From the NCBI RefSeq assembly GCF_006874765.1, contig NZ_CP040840.1, positions 374,501 through 438,500 of the forward strand: a stretch of DNA of 64,000 bases, read 5' to 3'. The notes below the pieces were generated by a model, which was given only the letters and a program-made list of their open reading frames with translations, made no database searches and was not told the origin of the DNA. Below, in pieces: positions 41,629 to 64,000 of this stretch. The position numbers and the translations under genes are program-made. Numbering within the stretch: position 1 is the stretch's first letter; every line of letters begins with the position of its first letter. The stretch comes from Leptospira weilii. Its GTDB lineage: Bacteria; Spirochaetota; Leptospiria; Leptospirales; Leptospiraceae.

Positions 41629-43651
<2,023 letters not shown>

Positions 43652-43859
43652 GCCTTCGGCCTCCGTTCAGAGGACAGATGACTGAGAACTGAAGACAGAA
43701 CTCATTTCTGTCGCATCTTGTTTTTTTAATCTTGTTTTTGTTTGGAACTTTAGATACGGCTAAAGAGAGAAGTCCTCACTTCAGCCGGTCCGTCGTTTGG
43801 TTGTTTAGAGATTTGAAATGTTAAAAGAGACGATTTACTAATCTCTAACACTCTAAGAT

Positions 43860-44915
43860 CTAACTTGTATTCGTTTCTTCTTGGTTTGAATCTTTGTCTT
43901 TCGAGCCGGTCTCAGCTCCTCCCACAAGTGAACTCGAATCCGGTGTATGGATCGACGGATGCGTCTTGTCATATACCTCTTTCAGCTTTCGAATCGCTAC
44001 GTGTGTGTAGATTTGAGTCGTGCTGAGATTCGCGTGCCCAAGCATTTCTTGTACATGTCGTATGTCCGCCCCGTTGTCCAGCATCCCCGTCGCCGTAGTA
44101 TGCCGGAAGATATGAACCGCTTGTCTCTTCTTCACACCGGCTATTTCTCGAAAATTAATAAAAAGTTGTGTAATGCCACTAAGATTCATCTTCTTGCCGT
44201 ATCTGTTTAAAAACAGATGTTTCTCTTCATCACTCCTCACAAATTGTGGACGACACTTCTCTAAATACTTCCTAATCCAATTCAAAGCCCTGTCGCTTAC
44301 CGGCAATAACCTGGTTTTCTTTCCTTTACCTTCCCGAACAAGGAGCGTTTTCATCTCAAAGTCAATGTCGCTTACGTGAAGATTTCTCAGTTCCATTCTA
44401 CGAATCCCTGTCGAATATATCGTCTCAAGCATCGTTCTGTCACGGAGTCCATAGACTTCCGTTACATCCGGCACCGACAAGATCCTCTCCGCTTCCTCCA
44501 CACTTAATACGTTGTACGGTATGTTCCTTTTCACTAACCTAGGGATTTCTAAATCCAACGCCGGATTTACGACCAACACCCGCTTTCTTGTCAGCCACGC
44601 GAAATAATCCTTCATTCCAGAAAGTCGATAGCGTTTTTGATTGCTCGATATCTCTTTTCCGTCTCTCTTCCTTTTTACATCCATTACCTGGTTTCGGTAT
44701 CTCTCAAGCACACTTAATGTAACTTGATTTGGATAGCGCATCTCACGCAAACTACACCATTCGAAAAAATGAATTAGAACCCAATATGTTACACTGAGTG
44801 TGCTCGGACTGTGACCCTTTGCCGTGCGATTCCATTCTAAATAGTAATAACACAAATTCTCAAACGTTCCCACCGGTGAAGTCTGTAGTCTCTCCATCTT
44901 CTCTTTCCAAGTCAT
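43860..44915 (-). CDS. Tyrosine recombinase (XerC/D-like), R3
   Basis: About 351 residues from ATG 44915, which has GGAGG five bases upstream; an ATG four codons earlier lies inside that site's region and is less likely. Catalytic Arg in [36 protein letters not shown] with the Tyr are all present. Related to but clearly diverged from the R1/R2 enzymes, mainly in the N-terminal DNA-binding half, so its target site may differ. Confidence 0.9.
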   Translation of the reverse strand: MTWKEKMERLQTSPVGTFENLCYYYLEWNRTAKGHSPSTLSVTYWVLIHFFEWCSLREMRYPNQVTLSVLERYRNQVMDVKRKRDGKEISSNQKRYRLSGMKDYFAWLTRKRVLVVNPALDLEIPRLVKRNIPYNVLSVEEAERILSVPDVTEVYGLRDRTMLETIYSTGIRRMELRNLHVSDIDFEMKTLLVREGKGKKTRLLPVSDRALNWIRKYLEKCRPQFVRSDEEKHLFLNRYGKKMNLSGITQLFINFREIAGVKKRQAVHIFRHTTATGMLDNGADIRHVQEMLGHANLSTTQIYTHVAIRKLKEVYDKTHPSIHTPDSSSLVGGAETGSKDKDSNQEETNTS

Positions 44916-45228
44916 GACCTCCTCCATCCAGCAGCAAGGAGCGGGAACCCTTTTTTTCTTCCTAGAAGACCTTTTGGGGAACTAAAACGAGTGTTTTGCT
45001 TGGAAACCCCATCTAAACCCCTACAGAATGCGAGAATCGGGGGGGAGGCGACCCTAGGCGACCCCCCAGTTTTGCCTAGGCGAAGGGGGAGCGAAGTGGC
45101 CTTTTTGCTAGGCGAAGTTGAACTTTTGGGGGGCGAAGTGAACGAACATTCAATTGATTTAAAGGCTTTTTTCAAACTCTTTACTTCATTTCCGTTAAGT
45201 AACAGTAGTTTTGAATATTCTTTTTTAC

Positions 45229-45232
<4 letters not shown>
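44912..45232 (-). CDS. Possible 106-residue protein between primase and recombinase genes (R3)
   Basis: The frame starts [20 protein letters not shown] at an ATG overlapping the primase stop (ATGA), and its own stop overlaps the recombinase ATG (ATGA). Exact overlap at both ends suggests translation through all three genes. The composition is Ser/Pro/Lys-rich and partly made of translated CTAGGCGA repeats ([14 protein letters not shown]), with no domain. R1 and R2 have no equivalent frame. It could be a coupling leader rather than a functional protein. Confidence 0.4.
45050..45115. repeat. Three CTAGGCGA repeats (R3)
   Basis: CTAGGCGA occurs three times within 66 bases, in the same intergenic place as the 22-bp repeats of R1/R2. 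It may be a recombinase or regulatory binding cluster. Confidence 0.45.
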
Positions 45233-48060
<2,828 letters not shown>

Positions 48061-48095
48061 CGGGGAAGCCTCCTTGGGGGAGAATGTAGTATAAA

Positions 48096-48127
48096 GATTG
48101 AGTTACAGAGCGTATATAAACTCAATC
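48096..48127. promoter_or_regulatory. Operator-like inverted repeat in the R3 primase/XRE gap
   Basis: GATTGAGTT (48096-48104) and AACTCAATC (48119-48127) flank a TATATAAA sequence. A third similar half, GGATTGAGTC, lies just before the regulator ATG at 48272. The arrangement fits autoregulation by the XRE protein with the promoter inside the operator. Confidence 0.5.
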
Positions 48128-48271
48128 AATTGAATCGATATATCAATCTAAAGACTGTACAGGACAAGAGAAAAATTCCCTTTTTACTCGTTTTTTTCTT
48201 CTTTTTCAAGGATCACTCTATATTTTTTCAAATATATACAGCTTCTACGCTCGGGATATAAGGATTGAGTC

Positions 48272-48625
48272 ATGTCGTCTTTTGGTGATAAGGTTAAAAA
48301 ATTAAGAAAAGAAAAAGGTTGGTCTCAAGACGAATTCGCCTCCAAGATCGGCGTTCATGGGCGACATATCGGAAAATACGAAAATGGGTCTACTATGCCA
48401 AATTCAGAAACCGTTATTAAGATGGCTAAAGTATTTGAAGTCTCAACCGACTATTTGCTTTTAGGAGAAGGTAACGCAAATCCTACCTCTAAAATTAGAG
48501 ATCAGGCTTTACTCAAAGAATTTGAAATCGTAGATCAAATGAACGACAAAGACAGAGAAGTAATCAAATCTCTCATAGACGCCTTCATCAAAAAAGGACG
48601 TATGGAACAGGTTTTAGGGAAATAA
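48272..48625 (+). CDS. XRE-family regulator, R3
   Basis: 117 residues with a Cro/C1 helix-turn-helix at about 6-60 (VKKLRKEKGWSQDEFASKIGV, GKYENGSTMPNSETVIKMAKVF, TDYLLLGEG). AAGGA lies eight bases before ATG 48272. Divergent from the primase gene. It is not close in sequence to the R1/R2 regulator, so unit 3 is probably controlled separately. Confidence 0.87.
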   Translation: MSSFGDKVKKLRKEKGWSQDEFASKIGVHGRHIGKYENGSTMPNSETVIKMAKVFEVSTDYLLLGEGNANPTSKIRDQALLKEFEIVDQMNDKDREVIKSLIDAFIKKGRMEQVLGK

Positions 48626-48747
48626 ATAACGGATTTCAGTAATTTTTCAAATTCATGTCGGTTCCGAGCGCTCGTCACTCACAATGTAATCTTATTCATT
48701 TTCTTTCTCACAATCAGATACCTAAGCACAAGGAACAATCCTAATAC

Positions 48748-48771
48748 AAAAAAAACCGGCGTCTCCACCGG
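48748..48771 (-). terminator. Rho-independent terminator (R3)
   Basis: CCGG, eight-base loop, CCGG, then eight T on the minus strand. It ends the operon of giant gene D and its small downstream genes. Confidence 0.8.
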
Positions 48772-48896
48772 CCAAGTTGTTGGATTTTGGTTGAATGTGC
48801 TCACGATTTCTAATCTATTTTTTAAAGACAACGATTTAGAAAAAACGATCCAAGAAATTTCGTCTCAGAATTCGTTTTGAATTCCGGATCGGCGTC

Positions 48897-49106
48897 TTAC
48901 TCAGGCTTCGCTTTGAAATCTAAATTTATTACCTTCTCCAAGTCCTCATACGGCACTTCTACTTTGACAAGTGAGTCCATCGATGTATTGTAATATACGC
49001 ATTTGATTTCAGGGCTCCAAGTCGCGTCCACATACATCTTCTGGCCAGTTCTCTTGTCTCTTACCGCTTCGCCTAATACATATATTTGTTTGTCTTTGTT
49101 TTCCAT
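48897..49106 (-). CDS. Small YodC/DUF2158-like protein (unit 3, distal)
   Basis: 69 residues, with YVLGEAVRDKRTGQKMYVDATWSPEIKCVYYN. Ribosome site GGGGGA before ATG 49106. Closest in its middle to the unit 2 paralogue. Function unknown. Confidence 0.7.
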   Translation of the reverse strand: MENKDKQIYVLGEAVRDKRTGQKMYVDATWSPEIKCVYYNTSMDSLVKVEVPYEDLEKVINLDFKAKPE

Positions 49107-49245
49107 TTCTTCCCCCAGCTGGGAAACTCACTCCCTGGGTTCCGATTCTTCTAGACATTCCTTACACTCCCTTTCGCTTTGTCTTTAATACGAAGGGAGC
49201 TTTTTTGTTTTTCTCGATATGTGACGATTTCTTTCTGTCAGCGTT

Positions 49246-49455
<210 letters not shown>

Positions 49456-49560
49456 TCCCTTTCCCCAGTTGGGAAACTCACTCTCTTACTCTTTAGTTTT
49501 AATTTGTTCAATAAATTAGTATATTCCGAAACTCTCAAATCACTTCTTTACGTAATACTG

Positions 49561-50067
49561 TCAAGGATCGCAACCGAGCGAGCTATAAAGAGCATCTTCT
49601 TCTACTGGTCTATCGGATTCTAGATTTAAAGAATAATTTCCACTAATCGCCCAATAAACAACGTTATAAATTGTCTGCTTTTTACCTAAATAGTCTTCCA
49701 AACTTTCAAGTTGATTAACATTATAGATTGTTAAACCTTTTGAATCTATTTTCCACCGACTCGGAAAACTATTTTCATGCAAATCAATATATAGCGTACC
49801 GTCAGACTTAAATCTAATAGTAGCACTACCCGGACCTATTGAACAACCAGAGCTATTTGCAAGAATCGTTTTGAGTAATTCAAATCGATTTGACATTTCA
49901 AGCTCGTTGAACACATACATTCGTTCCTTTCCAGAAAGTTTTCTGTATTCTTCTAATGTAATTTTCTTAGAACTTGTTAAATCTTTTTTCACTGCTTCCG
50001 TTTCCTTCTCACATGAGGATAGGCCGACTAACAAACTCAATACGATTAATGTTATTTTTGTTCCCAT
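49561..50067 (-). CDS. Lipoprotein, second candidate immunity partner of giant protein D
   Basis: The 168-residue product begins MGTKITLIVLSLLVGLSSCEK, a lipoprotein signal with lipobox LSSC. The mature protein is a paralogue of the gene before it: ETEAVKKDLTSSKKITLEEYRKL, NRFELLKTILAN, RWKIDSKGLTIYN and a C-terminal LGC(D/N)P. Tandem duplication of this partner after the full-length giant gene is typical of immunity arrays. No good ribosome site is visible; the start lies 10 bases after the previous stop, so translation may be coupled. Confidence 0.75.
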   Translation of the reverse strand: MGTKITLIVLSLLVGLSSCEKETEAVKKDLTSSKKITLEEYRKLSGKERMYVFNELEMSNRFELLKTILANSSGCSIGPGSATIRFKSDGTLYIDLHENSFPSRWKIDSKGLTIYNVNQLESLEDYLGKKQTIYNVVYWAISGNYSLNLESDRPVEEDALYSSLGCDP

Positions 50068-50077
50068 ACGTAATACA

Positions 50078-50589
50078 TCAAGGATTGCAACCGAGCATAT
50101 TGTAACTCGCGTCTCCATCTTTCGCAGCCTCTTCAGAATCCAGAATGAGAGAATAACGATTGCCGCTTCCTGAAAATTCTTCCCAATAAGCCTTATTGTA
50201 AGTTGTTTGGGTTTTACCTAAATATTCCTCTAATCTTTTTAGCTCTTTAGCGTTATCATTGTAAACCGTAAGACCTTTCGAATCAATCTTCCAGCGATTC
50301 AAATATCTTCCTTCTGGTATATTGATATATAACTTACCATCAGTCTTAAAGTCAGCCTCACCATCCGGACCAATCACGCATCCATGTCCACCATTCACAA
50401 GGATCGTTTTCAAAAGTTCAAATCGATTCGACATTTCAAGCTGATTAAAAATCTCAACTCGCTTCTTTTGATCGAACTTTTGATATTCTAATAACGTAAT
50501 TCTCTTTGAACCGGTTAAGTCTTTTTTCACTGCTTCCGTTCCTTTTTCACACGAACAAAGACAAAGTAATAAACTAAAAGCTAATATTC

Positions 50590-50593
<4 letters not shown>
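50078..50593 (-). CDS. Lipoprotein, first candidate immunity partner of giant protein D
   Basis: 171 residues, MRILAFSLLLCLCSCEK with lipobox LCSC. ATG 50593 overlaps the TGA of giant gene D (ATGA), so it is made together with D; an ATG four codons upstream lies inside gene D. The mature protein shares TEAVKKDLTGSKRITLLEYQKF and RWKIDSKGLTVYNDN with its neighbour. It has no family I recognise. Its membrane-anchored periplasmic location and coupling to D suit neutralising a periplasm-acting tip. Confidence 0.8.
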
Positions 50594-57258
<6,665 letters not shown>

Positions 57259-57262
57259 GTTT

Positions 57263-59080
57263 TTACACCTGTTTGTGGTCTGTCGGCGGCGGTCCGTTGG
57301 TTCGGATCGCGTAATAACGCATTTGTTTTCGATTGATGTTTGGAATTTCTAAGGAGTGATTTAATATTAGAGAATTCGAATCTTTCCGAGTATTTCCAGG
57401 ATTCTCAAAAACGAAATCCTGTTTGTTCGGATTGGGTCGGCTCTTACGACGCGATTCGTCCCGTCTGGGGAAATACAAAAGCATTTCCTTTCCGCTCGCA
57501 AAAAGGGAAGGCGCGTTGCTTTTGAATGTTTTGTTTTTAATTTCGTCTAACTTCTCTCGGATGTGATTCCAAGCCCAGGATTCTATATGGATATTTTCTA
57601 AAATACGAATCTCAAATGTGTCCGATTCCATTTCCCAGGAAACGAAATCGAAGTCTACTTTTGATTCTAACGACGTTGAAATTCGATTTTTTAGAACTCC
57701 GTCGGGGTTTGGATGAGAAACTTCGGAGACAAAAGACAAGTTGAATTTTTCTTCTGGAGTTCTTATTAAAAAGTTTGATTTTACAAGTTCGCCGGGAACA
57801 AATTTCTCTTCATCCTTCTTCGTTCCGTTTTCTAAAACGATTGTTTTCGATCGGTCTAAGTTTGCAAAATCAACCTCTTGCAAATGTTTACTTTTTTCTT
57901 CGTTGATCGCCGCATAAATTGAGTTTTGTTGGCTTTTGGAAATCGGCTTTGTTTGCCTTCCCATTCTTTCGAAAGAATTCGATCTCAGATCGGATTCCAA
58001 ATGAACTTGCTCTAAAGGATCAATAACAACTTTTGAATATTCTTCGGAAAAAAACTCGGGGATATTCAAAACATCTTTCTTTCGGGCTATTGCGCCGCCG
58101 CTCAATCCGTCTTCGTTTCGATTCAAATAACGTTCCACTTCTTGAATATACAGTTGAGTCAATTTGTCGGGATGTTTCGACTTTGAAGTTTTGGTCTTTT
58201 GAACTCCGTCGGGGTTTGGATGAGAAACTCTATCTATCGTTTCTTTCTCGGACTTTTGACTCGAAAAATCGGCGGATACTGTAACTGGATTTCTGTTTAA
58301 AAAGTCCGATTTTAAAAGGTGATTCGGTTCGGTTTGTCGTTTGATTGCGGATTTCTTTTCATTTTCGTTTCCGGTTTCAATACCGTTCTTCTCCGATCCG
58401 CTCTTGACTTGTAAATCAGAGAATCCTCTTTCCCGTTCTAAGTTCGTAACTTTTTCCCGATTCCGGATTTCGGCTTCTTCTATCACAGAGAGTTCCGCAC
58501 TCGCTTCCCAAGCTCCCGTTATTTCCAAATCGTTCGTCGAATGCGTTTCTTCCTGTGGGAGTTCCCACATGTCTTGTATTTTTGTGTTGCTTGAATCGTT
58601 TGAGTTCGTTACGAGTTCCGGGTTTCCTGCGGCTTCCGATGGATTTGTAGAAGCCGGCTTTTCCGGTTTTAAGTTCTTGAATTCTTTTGATTCTTCCTTC
58701 GTTTTTTTAATCTTTGTTATTTCTGGATTGAGAGTTGTATTGTTTTCTTTTTTAAATTCCGATTCTTTGAGAAAATCCGATAAAACATTCCTTAGTTGCT
58801 TGTCTTCGTATCCTGATTTCCAATTTTCCGGTTTTTCTCGAAAATCATCTACTAAAAACAACTCATTCGACTTTTCTGAAATTCTAAACGAACCGGATTC
58901 TAATTTACGTTCCGGCTCAAAAGACCATTCTAAAGCGGAATCTAATGTTGTCGTAGATAGGTTGTGCGCGCTTCCAAAGTTCGATTTCCAACAAAACAAT
59001 ATCAAAAAAGCGGCAATTCCAAAAACGGAAACCGCTCCCGCAAAACGCGTCTTATATCGTTTTATTCCGTTGAACATCAT
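57263..59080 (-). CDS. Membrane-anchored partner protein upstream of giant gene D
   Basis: About 605 residues from ATG 59080 (a TTG at 59107 is an alternative; neither has a clear ribosome site). Residues 12-35 form a membrane segment (FAGAVSVFGIAAFLILFCW), after which the protein is hydrophilic, Glu/Lys/Ser-rich and probably disordered. The phrase SHPNPDGV occurs twice, encoded by an exact 28-base repeat (57695-57722 and 58202-58229). The stop is four bases before gene D, so they form an operon. It may help export or anchor D. No known domain. Confidence 0.7.
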   Translation of the reverse strand: MMFNGIKRYKTRFAGAVSVFGIAAFLILFCWKSNFGSAHNLSTTTLDSALEWSFEPERKLESGSFRISEKSNELFLVDDFREKPENWKSGYEDKQLRNVLSDFLKESEFKKENNTTLNPEITKIKKTKEESKEFKNLKPEKPASTNPSEAAGNPELVTNSNDSSNTKIQDMWELPQEETHSTNDLEITGAWEASAELSVIEEAEIRNREKVTNLERERGFSDLQVKSGSEKNGIETGNENEKKSAIKRQTEPNHLLKSDFLNRNPVTVSADFSSQKSEKETIDRVSHPNPDGVQKTKTSKSKHPDKLTQLYIQEVERYLNRNEDGLSGGAIARKKDVLNIPEFFSEEYSKVVIDPLEQVHLESDLRSNSFERMGRQTKPISKSQQNSIYAAINEEKSKHLQEVDFANLDRSKTIVLENGTKKDEEKFVPGELVKSNFLIRTPEEKFNLSFVSEVSHPNPDGVLKNRISTSLESKVDFDFVSWEMESDTFEIRILENIHIESWAWNHIREKLDEIKNKTFKSNAPSLFASGKEMLLYFPRRDESRRKSRPNPNKQDFVFENPGNTRKDSNSLILNHSLEIPNINRKQMRYYAIRTNGPPPTDHKQV

Positions 59081-59107
59081 TGTCAGTGGGGTCAAAAACC
59101 GTTGCAA

Positions 59108-59678
59108 ATTCGATTTCTAACGTCGATTAGGTTGATTGAAACCGGATAACGCAGTCGTCTGAATCTGTTTTCGGATTCTAACAAGGACGAATCTTGTGAT
59201 TTTGACAATACAATGCAATCACAATTTTTAAAAAATCCGAAGCTGTTTGCAAAACAAATTATCGAGGGTGGGCGGTTTTTAACGACACCGATATTGAATA
59301 AAACTTAAGAGTGGTGTTGTTTTCGTTTCCGAAAATGCGGGAAACTTCCGCGCTTTTCTTTTTGGGGTTTTGGACGGTTTCCTTAGGCCTTGTTCTTAAA
59401 TTGTATGTTTTTAGTTTCTCTTTTATCACTTTACGTTTTTTAGGATCATTCGAATATCGTTCCAAAATCGTAAAAGTTTGACCAAATCGGGTTCTATCCG
59501 CTACTGCTATCTCCAAAGAATAGAATGTCCGAAATTCTGCGCCTAAACGCGGTATTTGCGCTCAAATGAACGATCTATATGAAATATTGTCCCCCGAAAA
59601 AAAACATTCCAAAGGGATATATTTTATTTTTAGAATGTGTCTTCTTTGTTTTACGGAAAAAAACTTCGGTTCGATAAA
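59108..59678. other. Gap upstream of the giant-gene operon
   Basis: Likely holds the promoter of the 57263-59080 and D operon. An 85-codon minus frame (59259-59516) has a Lys/Arg-rich composition and no support from a ribosome site or homologue in this window, so I do not call it. Confidence 0.35.
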
Positions 59679-59780
59679 ATGAAAAAAATGTTAATGGTGC
59701 TTTCCATCTCGATACTTTTTATGGCTATACTCTTCACCTCGTTATTGCTTTTACATAAAGGGGCTGTCCCACAACCTTAA
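59679..59780 (+). CDS. Possible 33-residue membrane peptide
   Basis: ATG at 59679 opens MKKMLMVLSISILFMAILF, a strongly hydrophobic helix after two lysines, ending GAVPQP. No clear ribosome site is visible, and the stop is created by the first 56-base repeat, so the frame may be a truncated signal peptide or a real small protein. Low certainty. Confidence 0.3.
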   Translation: MKKMLMVLSISILFMAILFTSLLLLHKGAVPQP

Positions 59781-60014
59781 AAGAAATCAGTTACAACCAT
59801 TCGATGCGTTCGTAATAAAACGTAGGAGTTCCCACGTTTTAGGGGTCAGGGTTTAGAAATCAGGGTTCAGTTACTTTTTCCTAATGGATGGATCAGACTT
59901 TAACAAAGGCTAATTTTCCTCTTCTGTAAATTTACTGAAATCTGATCTCTGAAATCTATAAAAGAAATCAGTTACAACCATTCGATGCGTTCGTAATAAA
60001 ACGTAGGAGTTCCC
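59778..60014. repeat. Pair of 56-base direct repeats next to an IS66 remnant
   Basis: 59778-59833 and 59959-60014 are identical, starting TAAAAGAAATCAG and ending TAGGAGTTCCC. The 125 bases between them contain no gene. The second copy abuts the IS66 fragment. This is probably a small duplication during insertion-sequence decay. Confidence 0.7.
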
Positions 60015-60021
60015 TGTTGTC

Positions 60022-60276
60022 GGTAGAAAGAACTGGCTTTTCTCCGGTTGTCCAGAAGGGGCAACTGCGAGTGCGGGCTTTTATTCTCTGATTCAGTGTG
60101 CGAAGCTCGCAGGTTTCGATCCATATGCGTTTTTGAGGGAGCTTTTTAAATCTTGGGAAACGCACCCGAGAACTTGCTTGCAAGGATTTACCTCAATTCA
60201 GAGAGACTGTGCTTCATTAGGCGCTTACAAGAGAAGTCTCATAAGCGTTAATTGGAATGAACAAATTATATATTAA
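60022..60276 (+). pseudogene. C-terminal remnant of an IS66-family transposase
   Basis: The frame from 60022 reads GRKNWLFSGCPEGATASAGF, then YSLIQCAKLAGFDPYAFLRELF, matching the conserved end of IS66 TnpC proteins (N-W-L-F ... YSLIETAKLNG-DPYAYL). There is no start and the DDE part is missing; the 5' side is cut by the 56-base repeat. It ends at TAA 60274-60276. A relic that marks the right border of the island. Confidence 0.75.
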
Positions 60277-60460
60277 AATGTGATATAATCATTGACGTAA
60301 ATCATAAAGAATTAAAAATTTTTTATATTTATGCGAATTCTAAATCCAGAATATACTGTTTTCCTAAACTCAATCTCGCTCTCACGATCGCGAGATAGAC
60401 CTATAAACCTTGAAGATCGCCCGGAGAGGGGGCTCTTTCCCCACTAAACACTTTAAAAAG

Positions 60461-64000
<3,540 letters not shown>

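Noticed and set aside
59259..59516. 85-codon minus frame MEIAVADRTRFGQTF...
   Set aside because: No ribosome site, no recognisable family and no repeat of it in the window; could be a degraded gene but not supportable.

Overview
The window looks like a pathogenic Leptospira chromosome (or a large replicon) carrying a plasmid-like island. The main reason is a 2222-residue protein at 50590-57258 that resembles the Leptospira-specific 'Lepto_longest' (TIGR04388) family. Spirochaete-type lipoboxes and the base composition agree with this. The GC content looks nearer 40% than 35%, which would fit the borgpetersenii/santarosai/weilii side of the genus; this is a weak inference.

Layout. Position 1-131 is the end of another copy of the giant gene. 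Then come a transposase gene broken by a TGA codon (636-1712), an exported small protein (2006-2557) and orphan C-terminal cassette A of the giant protein (2568-3815). Three related replicon-like units follow, mostly on the minus strand. Unit 1 is core R1 (3804-16083) plus orphan cassette B (17550-19589). Unit 2 is core R2 (19578-31855), almost identical to R1, plus the truncated giant gene C (33913-38973). Unit 3 is a diverged core R3 (38974-48800) plus the full-length giant gene D (50590-57258). A membrane-anchored partner gene lies upstream of D (57263-59080). An IS66 remnant and ordinary chromosomal genes (a Rossmann-fold protein and an alcohol-dehydrogenase-like protein) close the window.

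Each core carries, in transcription order on the minus strand, a fused primase-helicase, a tyrosine recombinase, ParA, ParB, a small coiled-coil protein and a DUF433/DUF5615 toxin-antitoxin pair. A divergent XRE regulator sits upstream. R1 and R2 also have a PIN-toxin pair, a RelE-type pair and an unknown gene (15130-15918). The roughly 1.5-1.7 kb gap that ends each core holds 32-bp and 11-bp tandem repeats and a conserved multi-hairpin element, so it is the best place for an origin or control RNA. ParB genes contain a striking series of palindromes.

The most interesting feature is the giant-protein system. Four C-terminal ends hang on one conserved backbone. Three distinct end types carry motifs of peptidoglycan-active or cysteine/histidine enzymes (M23-like; Hint plus IHxG/SxGC; SCN...H). 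Each is followed at once by one or two small exported proteins or lipoproteins, as expected for toxin-immunity pairs. Cassettes A and B start at the same backbone residue without signal peptide or clear ribosome site, like displaced Rhs/CdiA tips. Gene C is a visible chimera: its backbone is identical to D and its tip identical to B. I infer a tip-switching polymorphic toxin or surface-protein system riding on, and probably shuffled by, tandem plasmid-like replicons. The toxin role is not proven by sequence.
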